A stretch of 64,000 nucleotides of DNA from Phyto melanocephala (Eukaryota > Arthropoda > Insecta > Diptera > Rhinophoridae), in NCBI GenBank assembly GCA_941918925.1, contig OW799237.1, positions 77,387,126 through 77,451,125 of the forward strand. The letters run 5' to 3'. How positions within the stretch are numbered: position 1 is the stretch's first letter; every line of letters begins with the position of its first letter. The position numbers and the translations under genes are program-made. Positions 46,431 through 58,239 of the stretch are shown piece after piece. Below the pieces are notes generated by a model, which searched no databases, was not told the DNA's origin, and saw only the letters and a program-made list of their open reading frames with translations.

Positions 46431-49400
46431 CTTAAAAATTTACACAAATGCAAACAAAATGTATACATAAATAAACTAAATTATTAAAATAATTCTATTA
46501 GCTAAAGTTATATGAATTTGTTTTATTCTATCTGTTTGTTAAATTAGGCATGCCATAACAATAACCATACAAATTATGGGCAACAATGCATTTTATTATA
46601 GGTGACTGTCACCATAACCATGACAATAATATTTTTCATAAAATTCTTTATTATATATATCCTTATCAAATCTTGAGGTAAGTTTAGACTATAATACAAG
46701 CCGTAAAACCTATCAAAAGAGAAAAAATATGTGAAAATTTGACAAACAGACCATTTTTCTCCCCTTTTAAATCGGTTTAATAGATGAAACAATTCATTAG
46801 ATCAGTGTAACTTTGGCAAACACAATAACACTCGATTTGCACCATAATATGAAAGTCACGATTAATTTTTTTTTGTTGACGAAAAAGGTAGAGAAGGAAT
46901 TTTTTTTTTTTTGTATTTCATGTGTTTTTTTTTTGCTTTATTTATTCTGTTTTTTTGATGTGAGAAGTGCTTTTTAAATAAACAAAAGCTGCTAATATAT
47001 TAAAATTTTGTAAAAAAAATGAAAATTTGTTATAAAATAAAAGATTTAATGGTCGAATAATTTGTTTTACAAATATTTATATTTGAAATAACAGTTTTTA
47101 TATATTTCTAAATTTGAGCGAGCAAATAAAAATGATTAACCGATTAAAAGTAAAAAAAAATTACAAGACAAATTATTAAAAAAATCATGGTATAAATGTA
47201 AAGAGATTTTTTGGAAGATTCTTTAAAAGATATTTGAAAAAACATCCACGTTTTAAAATCATCGTCTGAATTAGATGTTAGACATTGCATTAGAAAGTTG
47301 CACGCTGAAAAGATACTACTACTTACAACTCTGAAAAAAGCTTATTAGGAAACACAGTTGGATTAAAGTGCATTTTAAATTCCCATATCGTTTCCATTAT
47401 GTATTAATTAATCAGTAACCCCCATACCTAAACAAGAGCGTTGAGCGTCAAGCGTTGGAGTTTAACATGTGTTTAGTTTTTGTTACAGTAACAAAATACA
47501 TGCAAAATTGCAACGGAAAATTTATTTTTAACAGGTCTATTAATATATGATAAGACCATAGCTATTTATAAATTTTTTTTCGCATATATGTTGGCTGGAT
47601 TGTCAAAAGTTGTGTATGTGTTAAGCTTTTTCTTAAAATTAAAAAAAAAAAAAAAACAAAAACTGTGTTATTGCACAACTAATGTAACAATCAAAACCCT
47701 TTTTGCTTATATTAAGTTGTACTTGTGTAGTATTATTATCACACAGGGTACACTTATTAATGTATGTATGTATGTATATGATGTGGCGAATTTGTCGTCT
47801 CCTAAGTATGTCAAACTTAATTGCGTATACATATCTTTTTAATATAAAGTTTGACAATTGTACATGAACTTATAAACGATCAGCCGGTCAGTTGAATTTA
47901 TTTTGTAAAGTATACGCTGCAATCACCTGTATCAAAGCGGATTCACATCAGGTGATGTAACGAAGCCAGCTGATTGTTTTTGGCTCGTTTTATAGTAAAC
48001 GACACAATGTCGAAGTTTGTTTAAATTTAAATTAATTTTTATGTGCGCTGGTTGAAAAATTCTATATAAGTGTTGAAATTTGTGAAAAAGTTAATAAAAA
48101 TACGAATATTTCTGAAGTACCTTATTGGTAAATAAGTAAAATACAAGTTATAAATAGAATAAACAAAGTTTTTAATGTTTTTAATTTAGATAATGCAAAA
48201 TGTCTGTTTTGCTTGTCCTAGTGGTTTTAATTTGTGAAAAATATTTTAAAAAGCACAAATGCTTAATACCTATAAACTAGCAGAATATTATGTATGTGTA
48301 AATTAAAAATTCTTCTTTATTTTAAAAATGTTTATTTAAGTTAAAAAAAAAAAATAAATTCACCGCATATATTTCAGACTCTTATACCTTTTACCTACCT
48401 ATGATATTAATTTTTCAATATATGCCGTCAAAAATTTTGCTATTGAAAATAACGAGATCAGATTTAAAAGAAAGAACGCTATAGCCTCCGTTTTCTTGCA
48501 GCTCCTATGAAACTTATTCCAACGTTTGTTACGTATGTATGCACATACATATATATTTTTACAAAAGCTTGGTCAAATACCGACAAAGATATTAACGAAA
48601 AATTATAAATAAATTTTCAATTAAAAGTTCAAATTATCATTTTCCTAAATAAGTTTTGGTCATATTTGCATCATATAATAAAATTATTATACAAACTGTG
48701 TAAAGGGAGTAAAAGTATCAGCATAACCGAATATAACGCTCTTTATTGTTTTTATATTTTAAATTACTATTATTTATTATTTTTAATATTAGTTTTTGAT
48801 CAACAACGCTATTGTTTTACGATAAAAAATATTTTCACAACACGGCAAGAAAATTTCCAGTTGTTTTTGTATTACAATGGAAGAGGAAGAACTCTTCTCC
48901 GCAAGATATAACAATCATTTTGTTAAATTCACTTCCCTAGAAATTAAAAATGTTAACAATTATAAACATACAATTAACTCAGATTAAGATTTAAGAAATC
49001 TTAGCTACGCGAAAGATTATTTTTAAATATTAATTTTTATACTGTTGCGCCTACGTTTTGCAAGAATTAAATACACCATATGATTGCAATTGTGCTGCCT
49101 ATTTACGGGAGAGATTTAAGAAAATCATGTTCACAAACCCGTTTAAGTAAATTTTATCATGGACACAAAATAAACATAAAAAGCTGCTTGACATTAAACT
49201 AACGTCTATTATTAGATTAAAAACTCATTTGTTTTGAAAAAGCTCTTTTTATAATCTTTGATGACCACACCATGATAGAAGTTTATAAAATCAACTTCTA
49301 TAGATAATCCGTTAATAATTTTTGTTAATAACGCAGTATACATGGGTAGAAAACCATTGTTCAATGCAATACAACCTTGTTCTTTTTTATTGGTATGTGC

Positions 49401-50164
49401 ATTGCTGTAACTAGACTATTCAGTTTAGGATCTGCCCCATTAGAATTTTTTTTAAGGTCTCGCCACCCAAAAAAAAAAAAAAAATTGTAGCTACGTCAAT
49501 GGCTATGCGCCCTACTATTTTTATATAAGTTTACAGTATTTTATGACTGTCGTTGGTAATTTCCATTTAAAAGGTTCTGTAAAACAATACAATTTAATTC
49601 TATATAGGTTCGAAGTATTGTATTGAATTTATACAAAAAAGGGGAAAAAATAATATTTTAATTAATTTCGCTCTTAAAATAAACAATTCAACTCAATTGT
49701 TGTATATTTTTAACTGCTAAATATTTGTATAAAAAATTGTATTTTTTTTTTTTTGTAACTCTAGTAAGTAAGTAAGTTTTATAAAATTTGTCTATAATTT
49801 TTTTTCATTTTTTATTTGCTGGACGTTTTAAATACAACATCCAACCAATGCAATAGAAATTGTGTTCACAAGTAAATAAATTAAAACTGTAATGTAATAG
49901 ACGATTCAAAATAAAAAATTAAAAGTTTGTGAATTGAATAAATTAAACATAATTGAATTTAAGTAATAAATTCTTTTATTGCAATAAATAATAAATAAAA
50001 TTTAAATAAAAATTTTTGTGACAATAACTTAAAGTTAATTTTATTTCAAAAGTTGATTAAAAACAAAAAAAAAAAAATAAAAACAATAATAAAATAAGAC
50101 TTAAATTCACTTAAATTACCTATTAAAAAACAACATTTTCAATACTTAACCAGTAAAATGTTCC
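46431..50164. other. MESK2 intron, mostly unassigned
   Basis: The longest stretch without a recognised transposon. AT-rich throughout, with (TATG)n at 47762-47775. At 47925-47985 there is a cluster of E-box-like hexamers (CACCTG, CAGGTG, CAGCTG), noted without any claim of function. No coding segment recognised on either strand. Confidence 0.45.
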
Positions 50165-50397
50165 GATTTAGTACATTTTCAATACCAAACAAACCTTGTG
50201 TATAAGAAATATTCTGACAAAATTTAAGGCCCCTAGTTTTTGCGATTCGACCTCTATTGTGCTTCCAACAGACGGATAGACGGACGGACATATCTAGATC
50301 GTCATAAAATAAAACCACGATATTTCGATTTGTTACAAATGGAACGACAAAATAAATATACCTCCACCATTTTTTTGGTGGCTGGTATAAAAAAAAT
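50165..50397 (-). mobile_element. DINE-1/HINE-like second subfamily, 5' fragment reversed
   Basis: On the minus strand begins near TATACCAGCCACCAAAAAAA, contains GTCCGTCCGTCTATCCGTCT and ACACAAGGTTTGTTTGGTAT, matching 7091-7350. The rest of the element is absent. Lies 320 bases 3' of the distal MESK2 first exon. Confidence 0.68.
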
Positions 50398-50720
50398 AAT
50401 GGATGATGAAAAAAAATGTTTCGTTTTTTGATTTTGTTAAACGAAAATACATTTCAACAATTTTCACTCAGCGAAATAAATTTATTTAAATCGTTTTGTT
50501 TTTACTTTAAATCACTTCAAGCTTTTCTTTTTTTTTGAAACCAGATGATCACTAGATTTTGTTAACTTTTTCTGTAGTTGTCACGAACCACATTTATTTA
50601 AAATGATTGACAACTGATGTTAAATTTCTAATATTAAATCTGTTGAATTTATATTTTTAGTGGTAAAAAATATAAATTCCATGATTTGTTTAATTAAAAA
50701 TTATTACTTTGTCTACTTAC

Positions 50721-50920
50721 CTTCTTGCTGCTTCAGGTTGGTATCCAGGATTTTCAAATGCAGCGAAACTTCGAGTTATGGCAGTATTGAATGTTGAAAA
50801 CGGTGTTGGTATGTTTTCTATTTGATGAATTTCAGTTAGATTATTATCATTTGGTTTATGTGTTGTATGGGCCAAATTTAATGTCAATTTTTCACCTTTA
50901 TCCATGATTTCGGACATCAT
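50721..50920 (-). CDS. MESK2: MESK2 (NDRG family), alternative first coding exon, distal
   Basis: Encodes an N-terminal leader of 66 codons plus two bases (begins MMSEIMDKGEKL, ends GYQPEAAR). The 3' edge is a clean donor: AG followed by GTAAGT at 50715-50720. Its phase (two bases over) is the same as the exon at 18470-18687, so either can splice to the exon at 4858-4941, completing an Arg codon and continuing DRDKTGKTLHAK. It has no hydrolase-fold sequence, as expected for the variable N-terminal tail of NDRG proteins. The upstream boundary is unknown: I set the start at the first of two adjacent ATGs, and the 5' UTR and promoter lie to the right. Intron to the next common exon would be about 46 kb. 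Assignment as an alternative first exon is inference from phase and splice-site match; no transcript was seen. Confidence 0.72.
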
Positions 50921-51934
50921 TTTTTTTCTTCTTGGTTTTTAGTTATTTCAACTAATTAATTGCTTTCTTATATGACTTAAACTTAATTAGTTAATTTATT
51001 TATGTATATTCATTCGATTATTCATTTGAGTTAAATATATAACAATTAATTAATAAACATGCACATACATACACTATATTGCTTATTTTTTTTTCTTATT
51101 ATTTTTTTTAATATTAAATTTTTATAAATAAAAAGTAATTTTTTATTATAAAATAAATATGTATTGCCAGTATGTATTTGTTAGAAAAACGTTTAATTTC
51201 TTTATGGGTTTTTTTTTCGATGTGAAGTCGTCTAAAATCACGTCGCGAATGATTTAAAAATCTTTATGATTTAAAACAAAGCCATTGTACGTTTTTAGCG
51301 AACAAGTGTGTTTTTTTTTTATTATTATTTTTTAACCACAATTCTATAAAGTGCAGCACTTACTGAATTTTGTATTTAATACCGAGTCTTACTAAAAGTA
51401 TGAAATGATGCTCAGAGTTCTATTTGTTTAATGAAAAAAAAAAAACACTTTCGATTACTATCATTCATTTCATTGTTTGAAGCTGATGATGTGTAACGAG
51501 CGATGATCATCAGTGACATAAATTTAAGGGTTTGGATAATTTGAATGTGTCAATGTCACCAACAATGATTGAAAATTAATAGAAAATGTTTCAAACGCCA
51601 CAAGTTTATCTCTGTAAAATAGGGGGTGTCTGTTTTTTTATTTTATTTTTAATTTAGCTTCATTAAGTCTATTTGATTTTTAATTGCAAATTAATTTAAT
51701 TTATTGTTCACTTTCTTTCCTTGTGTTAACTTTTATCAAAAAAAAAAAATATAATAATTTTTAGTAGGCACAAAATATGTATGTAGATATTGATTGTTGC
51801 GAAATTGGCTAAACAACTATGTGTGTGTGTATGTACGTATTTAGTTAAATAAACATTTAATAAATATGGAAACAATCCAACAAATAACTAACTCTCTTCT
51901 GCAAGAAAAATTTATACATACATACATATAAACA
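50921..51934. other. Upstream region of the distal MESK2 exon
   Basis: Directly upstream (minus strand) of the ATG at 50918-50920. AT-rich with long T runs. 5' UTR and promoter are expected here or further right, but I cannot place a start site. Confidence 0.3.
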
Positions 51935-51936
51935 TA

Positions 51937-52192
51937 TCGATGGCTTAACACAAAAAGGGTGTATCTCGATTTTTAACAAAATCGCGTTTTTAAAATTTTC
52001 TGAAAGTCCTTACAAAACACACACATCACCCTAAAAAAAATTAAAGGAGCGGTGGTCGAAAATAACAGATTTAAAGCTACTTACATAAGAAGGCCCTGTT
52101 CCATTAAATTCTTTTAAATTGTATTCAGTCTTTTCCTTTCCTTGTAAAATAACAAAGAATCGAGATACGATCTTTTTATATTAAGCCATCGA
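51937..52192. mobile_element. MITE with ATCGATGGCTTAA tips
   Basis: Imperfect 36-base tips: ATCGATGGCTTAACACAAAA then AGGGTGTATCTCGATT, against inverted ATCGATGGCTTAATATAAAA then AGATCGTATCTCGATT. About 256 bases, non-coding, between two (CATA)n tracts. Family not recognised. Confidence 0.72.
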
Positions 52193-52689
52193 TACGTAGT
52201 TATGTATATCAACGAACTACATACATACATACATACATATATACATGTATTATATTTTTAGACAATTTCTAACTGAATACGTATGTACTTATGAATGTAT
52301 ATATTTACATAAGTGTGTACATAAATATGTTGGTATTAAATACATGTGTTGTTTTTAGACATACAGTTCATAGATGGGACTAAATTCACAATATCGAACT
52401 TCTTAAAACCTTTTTAATAATATTTTTTAAACAGAGAGAACACACAAGTAAATTTAAATGATAACACACATGGCGTAATTACATAAGGTGATATCTTAAA
52501 GGAGAGCGATTTTCGGCTCTCTTTTTTTATGTATGAAGTTTGACAATTTCCAGAGTTGAAATCATTTTTTTAATATGTAGTTTGACATACTCCAGAACAC
52601 AAAAAAAAAGTGTCAGCTGGGCTGGCACCGCCACCTTGTATAAGTGTACCCTGATAACACAGGCCTACCAAAAAAGAAATAATTATTTA

Positions 52690-53411
52690 ATTATACCCTT
52701 CACACAGTGTAAAAGGGTGTATATAGGTTTGTCATTCCGTGCGAAATTTCAACAATTTTCATTTCCGACCCCATAAAGTATATATTTTCTGAAAGCTTAT
52801 GAATAGAGGAGTCGAGTAATTCATGTCCGTCAGTCCGTCTATCCGTGTGTATGTTGAAATCAACTTTTTGAAGCCCCCGACATCGTCTGGACCCGGGTAA
52901 GATATTAAAACATCAGAAATATTCGGGAGTAGATCGGTATTGAAAATCAGAAACATCGGTACATAAACAAATGAGATATGAGCAAACAACAACATACAAC
53001 TACAACATACAAAAAAACAACCTACAACAACAACATACATACAAACGTGGTAGAGAGTAAACGTGGCATCGAATCCCAGCTGAGACAAAAAAAAATATTT
53101 TTTTTTTAATTTTTATTTTATATATTATTTATATTTTTTTATTAATAATTTTTATATGTTTTTTATTTTTTAATGTTTTTTTTTTATTTATTATTTTCTT
53201 TATTATTATTTTTTTTTATTTTTATATATATGTACGTAAATTTATAATTTTACAATGGGATGTTTTTATATACATACGTATGTATGTTTTTAATATGTAT
53301 GTACGTATTTCATATGGGATGAATGGTGATACAAACCATTGTTATTGCATGACTACACGTTGTGAAGGGTATATAAGATTCGGCACGGCCGAATATAGCA
53401 CTCTTACTTGT
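52690..53411 (+). mobile_element. DINE-1/HINE-like element, complete
   Basis: TTATACCCTTCACACAGTGT start, CATTTCCGACCCCATAAAGT block, (CAACAA/CATA) and T/A-only centre, GTGAAGGGTATATAAG and hairpin ATTCGGCACGGCCGAAT, then CACTCTTACTTGTT. Same family as 22786-23523. Confidence 0.8.
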
Positions 53412-53758
53412 TTTTTCTTATCATTTTAAGAGCACGCGTGAGCACGTTTCGGTAAAAGTTTTTTTTTATCAGATTTTAAAATTTCAGAAAGATTAAAATG
53501 GAAAATCCAGCAATTTATTCATACATAATTTATAAAAACAAAATATTGTTATCCCAGCAAAAAAGGCATGCAAAAGAAATAGTGAAATCATGGGGTTTAA
53601 CCCATGATTATGTGGTTAAGTTTAACATTAACGTGCCATTGGAGAGCAAGTGTTTATATGAATTTTATAATAAAATTCACTTCAATCTAATAACTTCATA
53701 GAATGCACTCACGGTAGATGAAAAAAAAATCCATGTTTCATGAGTTCAAACGGTTGCT

Positions 53759-55725
53759 TATTATACCCGCCACCAAAAAAATGGTGGAGGTACAGTGCTG
53801 TCTGGGTAGAGTGAACTAATTTTTGCAGAGCGATTTCACTATACCCAGGTTGTTCACTAAATCAAGGTTGACTTTTTTTAACTAATTTATTTATTTTAAA
53901 TGCATTTATAGTTTATAAATTTTATTTATTTCCATGTAATACTAAAGTTTAAATTTATGACTGGAAAAAATTAGTAGTAGTTGCTTGTTTCTTTGGTTTG
54001 TTTACCGATATTTGCACTGCTTGATCGCGAAGGCAATGTAGATCTTGTATATTTGCAAAATTTGTAGTATTAGCCTCAGTCCATTCGATACCCTTATCAA
54101 AAACCTTAATGACTTCAGCAGCTGATATCCGATTTGTGTTTGCTGGTGTTTCGCCATTGTCTCATCATCTGATATTTCAAATGTGCCGACGACGTCTTGC
54201 CCAGATTTAGCTCTCTGTTCTCTATTAACCTATTGACACAACCTTAATGGAACATGCGCGCAGACTTAAATAAATTAACACTTCATAGAATGCGTGTTTG
54301 TGAGAGTAACTTGTCAACTTACTCTAAAATAATAGTTACTTTTCCGTTATTTTATGTTCTCTTTAATTTTAATACTCTTTTTCATTGTTTTTATCCTTTG
54401 CCAAACCTAAAAACTCACTACAAAGTATGTTCACTCTACAGAGGTTCATGAGTGTTCAGTCTACAGAGTAGTCAATGTAAACATTCTGGTGTTCACTCTA
54501 ACGAGATATTCATAGCATCGGGGGTTCACTCTACCCAGACAGCACTGTATATTCATTTTGTCATTCCGTTAGTAACACATCGAAATATCCATTTTAGACC
54601 CCATAAAGTGCATATTTTCTGAATCGGGGTTTCATATAATGACGATCTAGCTATGTCCGTCCGTCTGTCCGTCCGTTGAAAGCACGATAGAGGTCGAACC
54701 GAAAAAGATAGGGAGCTCAAATTTTGCCAGAATATTTCTTCTACACAAGGTTTGTTTGGTATTGAAAATGGGCTAAAACGGAATATTAGGAAGAGAGTTA
54801 TAGCTTGTAATGCAAAAGTAAGTAAAAAAAAACATGTCCTTCCAACATCGAATAAAATGCAATTGTGTCCAAACGCATTAACGTAGAACCATGAAATGTA
54901 TATTTCCTCAGTGAAAAAATATTTTTCCCTGAAAATTGCTTAAATCTGTGCATTAGGAAAGGAGTTACAGATTAAAATGTACAAAAAATTTATACCGCAC
55001 AGTGTATTTTTCGGTATATTCAAAATTTAAAACGCAATAAAACTGACAAAATTAGATGTATGATTCTGAAATTTTGCAAACAATGCTTTTTGGTCAAAGG
55101 GTTTGTACTAACGGAAAATAAATGTGACACTCCCACTTTTACGCCTACCGCCCATATAACGCTTTATATCAAATTCATATAATTTCCCCATGAATAAAGA
55201 TTTTGGAAGAATAAAGAATTGTTTATTAAAATATCTGAGTTGAATTTATTAGCAGGAACTACTTCGACACGCCTATTTCAACGCCCACTTTTCACGTAAT
55301 CTACTGTTAATGAAATTTAACAGCTCATAAAACCGAAAAAATTAAAGGTATGATGATGAAATTTGCTACATAAATCCTTCTAGTCAATGTTATTGTTATG
55401 CCAAAAATGAAGGTGTCACGCCCTCTTTGACGCCTACCTCCCATATAACGGTTTATCTTAAATTCATATAATTTTTCTATGGACAATGTTGTGGAAGAAT
55501 AAGGTACTTTATTGAAATATCTCAGTTCTATTTATTAGCAGAAACTATATTGACGCGCCTACTTTAACGGTCACTTTCATTGAAATAAATAAATAATAAA
55601 TTTACGAAAACATTTTACTAGCATATCGAAGTTATACAAAGAAAGAGACACATATTTTAGTATAAAGAGATTATTCCATATAGCGACTACTGTCAATAAC
55701 AAAATAATAAATTTATTTTGCTTTT
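53759..55725 (+). mobile_element. DINE-1/HINE-like second subfamily interrupted by a pogo-like element
   Basis: Starts TTATACCCGCCACCAAAAAA; after the insertion at 53793-54547 it resumes TATTCATTTTGTCATTCCGT and follows 7091-8333 closely (CCGTCCGTCTGTCCGTCCGT, GACACTCCCAC, TATTAGCAGGAACTACTTCG). The 3' hairpin end is missing; similarity stops near 55725. Confidence 0.72.
53793..54547 (-). mobile_element. Pogo/Tigger-like element, deleted
   Basis: Perfect tips of at least 24 bases, CAGTGCTGTCTGGGTAGAGT plus GAAC, flanked by TA at 53791-53792 and 54548-54549. On the minus strand the interior (about 54140 to 53970) encodes ISAAEVIKVFDKGIEWTEAN then TTNFANIQDLHCLRDQAVQI and KPKKQATTTNFF, the typical C-terminal tail of Tigger transposases (helical region then a K-Q-x-T-x-x-x-FF end). 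The catalytic domain is deleted. Confidence 0.83.
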
Positions 55726-56182
55726 AAGGAAAGCATAAAAAAGCGTTCTCTAGCACTATTGATTTTGAAGTCATGAGAAATGTCATTCACTTTGAACTAG
55801 TGCAAAAATTTTTTGTTTGGTATTTATTAAAAAAAACAACAACAAAAATAAGTACTTTGAATATGTAATACGATGTATTTAATGTGTGGTTCCACACCCC
55901 TTGTTTGTCTCCTGTATTTTTCCACCTATCAAAGTGGCTTATGCAAATTAAAAGGTGTACACGCCTATGGGTTCATTAAAAATTCGTAAATAGGTTAGAA
56001 AAACTTAAATCTGGCGTAATTTAAAGTTTTATGAAAGATTGCAAACCAACAATATGTATGGAGCAGCCATACAGGAGTGATTATTTAAAAGAAGAAAAAA
56101 ACTGAGTTTGTTGCATACTGTTATTAGAGACATAGACATTTCAACTTTTTACTAATATAGAAAGGATATACATAAATACATA
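55726..56182. other. Unassigned, upstream of or within MESK2
   Basis: AT-rich; no gene or element recognised. Confidence 0.5.
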
Positions 56183-56446
56183 TCCTACTAATACAATAAA
56201 TGTTAATGTTTGTATGTTTGGATATTTGTTACTCAATCAGGCAAAAACGGCTGAACGGAACCAAATGAAATTCAGCACATAGATAGATAACACCCTAGAT
56301 TAACACATAGGCTACTTTTTATCGCGATAATAACGCCAAGTCGTTGGCAAACTCATCATCACACAGCCTAAACGAATTGTTTATGTTGTAAATATTTTTG
56401 TTTTTTTCCCGATAACTACGCAGACGAAGTCGCGGGCACAAGTTAG
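56183..56446 (+). mobile_element. Short Helitron-like element
   Basis: Starts TCCTACTAATACAATAAATG after A and ends GACGAAGTCGCGGGCACAAG then TTAG before T. The motif set (TACTAATAxxATAAATG start, GTTACTCxxTCAGGCAAAAA, GACGAAGTCGCGGGCAxAAGxTAG end) is that of a short repeat very common in insects with Helitron-like edges; here the final CTAG is mutated to TTAG. Non-coding. Confidence 0.6.
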
Positions 56447-56971
56447 TCAAGAATATAATATGAAAATTTGTTACGGTGTTAAATAAATTTATTTCTGTTA
56501 AACAAAAATAAAAATTTTTATTTAGGTGTTGATTGTAACTAAAGAAATTACTTTATCGATATCATTTTAAAATACTTACACACATACATATGCATGTATA
56601 TATATACTACAATACATATGTAGTCCTGTCCATGTACCATAGTTTCAAGTTTACTTACGCAACAAAGTCAATATATCGAATAGAAACTTGTACTTTTGGT
56701 CTTCACCAAATTGGTCTTAAAAACGAACTTCCAGTATGATGCAGACAAGTCGTTGTACACATTCCATTGTACATAATTATTTGTATTTTACATCTAAATA
56801 AAGATATACGATTTGTGTAAATATTGTTTTGTTTTATCGGTGTCTGCGTAGCGACAATAAAAATTATAATTATTTTGGCTAAAAATAAACATTTGCAATA
56901 ATATGCATGTATGTACAGTTGCGGTCAAAAAAAAAATAGCACCAACCTTAAATTTTAGGTAAATTTATATA

Positions 56972-57370
56972 CAGTATAACCTCCCTAATCCGAACAGATA
57001 TAGTTTGACGCCTCGTCCGGATTACTGAATCGACCGCACCACAGAAAAAAATGTTATAGGCCTTAGACTTAGGTATGTTTAGTTTTTATTATTATAAAAT
57101 TTATAAAAATATTTTAATGAAATAAAGTACATACAATGCAAATTAGGTTAGTTAAAAAAAATTGTGGATTTAAATACGAACCCAGAATTTGTTTGATACA
57201 ATTTTTTATTATGCAGTTTTTATGATTTATTTTTAATTCCTTTAAAAATAATATTGCCTTATCAGTCGCATTTGTTTGCTGGTCCCATAAAATTTCTCTT
57301 GCAAACATATCAATAAATTCCTTTAGAGAATCGTCGGAGTCTTGGTTTTCCTCAAGATTTAAAATAACGT
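56972..57370 (-). mobile_element. Pogo/Tigger-like element, partial
   Basis: Tip CAGTATAACCTCCCTAATCC then GAACAG at TA 56970-56971, the form typical of Tigger elements. On the minus strand, 57374-57170 encodes ENQDSDDSLKEFIDMFAREI, then DKAILFLKELKINHK, resembling a Tigger C-terminal tail. The other tip was not found; the Helitron at 57371 abuts it. Confidence 0.55.
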
Positions 57371-57779
57371 ACAATACATTCCAGGGAGTGTTTTATGGGT
57401 GGAAAAAAGTGGGCGGGGCCACGCCCATAAAAAATTAATTATAATTTTTAGCTACTTGCACTTGACCGATTTTTCTGAAACTTTGCACACATATTCAGCT
57501 GTCATGACTATATAATTTCGTGATCAGAAAAGTGGGCGGGGCCACGCCTATAAAAAAAAGTTATAATTTTCAACTACTTGAACTTCACCGATTATTATGA
57601 AACTTTGCATACACATATTGAGCTGTCGTTACTATATAATTTCGTGATTAGAAAAGTGGGCAGGGCCACGCCCATAAAAAGGTTATAACTTTTAGCTTTT
57701 TTCAATTGATATTCAATTAAAATTCGCAATGCATTTTTATTCATTAAGGGACGTAGCAACGCGCGCCGCGCTTTTCTAG
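57371..57779 (+). mobile_element. Helitron 3' part, tandem-repeat family
   Basis: Three 120-base units with GTGGGCGGGGCCACGCCCAT and ending GCAACGCGCGCCGCGCTTTT then CTAG before T. Matches the minus-strand sequence of 26973-27858. The 5' end with TATATATATAAAAG is missing; similarity begins near ACATTCCAGGGAGTG. Confidence 0.72.
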
Positions 57780-58239
57780 TTTTTTTTTATGTATTTCAAG
57801 AGCTTTAAAACTGTCAATAAATTCATTGAACAACTTAAAAAAAATTATTCGGTAAAAATAATAGCACTTCAACTGTTTTTTAAATAATCTGTTGTTCTTA
57901 AGAAAGTAGAAGTATATTAGTGATACTTTGATGCATGCCTTTAACTTGCAATTACGGCCGCACAAAGCTTTAACGCCAAATTTATTAAGTTTCGACATTT
58001 TTCTACAGGAATAAAATGCCATATTTGATTTACAAGTTTTCGAAGTCCCTCTGTACTTGTTTGTTTCATGGCAGATACTGTCTTCTTTACGTATGTCTTT
58101 TTTCAATAGGGCTCAAATCCAAATCACATTGATAAAGCCATCAAGTAACCACTTGTTTGCCGTTTCGCTGATGTGATTGGTGTAGTTGTCTTGTTGAAAG
58201 ACCCACATTATTGGAATTTTATCAGACGTATGTGATGAC

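Noticed and set aside
47925..47985. Cluster of E-box-like hexamers as an enhancer
   Set aside because: Six-base motifs are common by chance and no independent evidence is available.
52490..52640. Possible TIR pair ATAAGGTG / CACCTTGTAT
   Set aside because: Only 8-10 matching bases with no target duplication; too weak to call.
53498..53701. 67-codon frame starting MENPAIYSYIIYKNK
   Set aside because: Looks somewhat protein-like but has no recognised domain, no splice context that I can support and no relative in the window; left unannotated.
57744..58106. 120-codon minus-strand frame
   Set aside because: Wrong-frame reading of the degraded Tc1-like transposase C-terminus joined to Helitron sequence.
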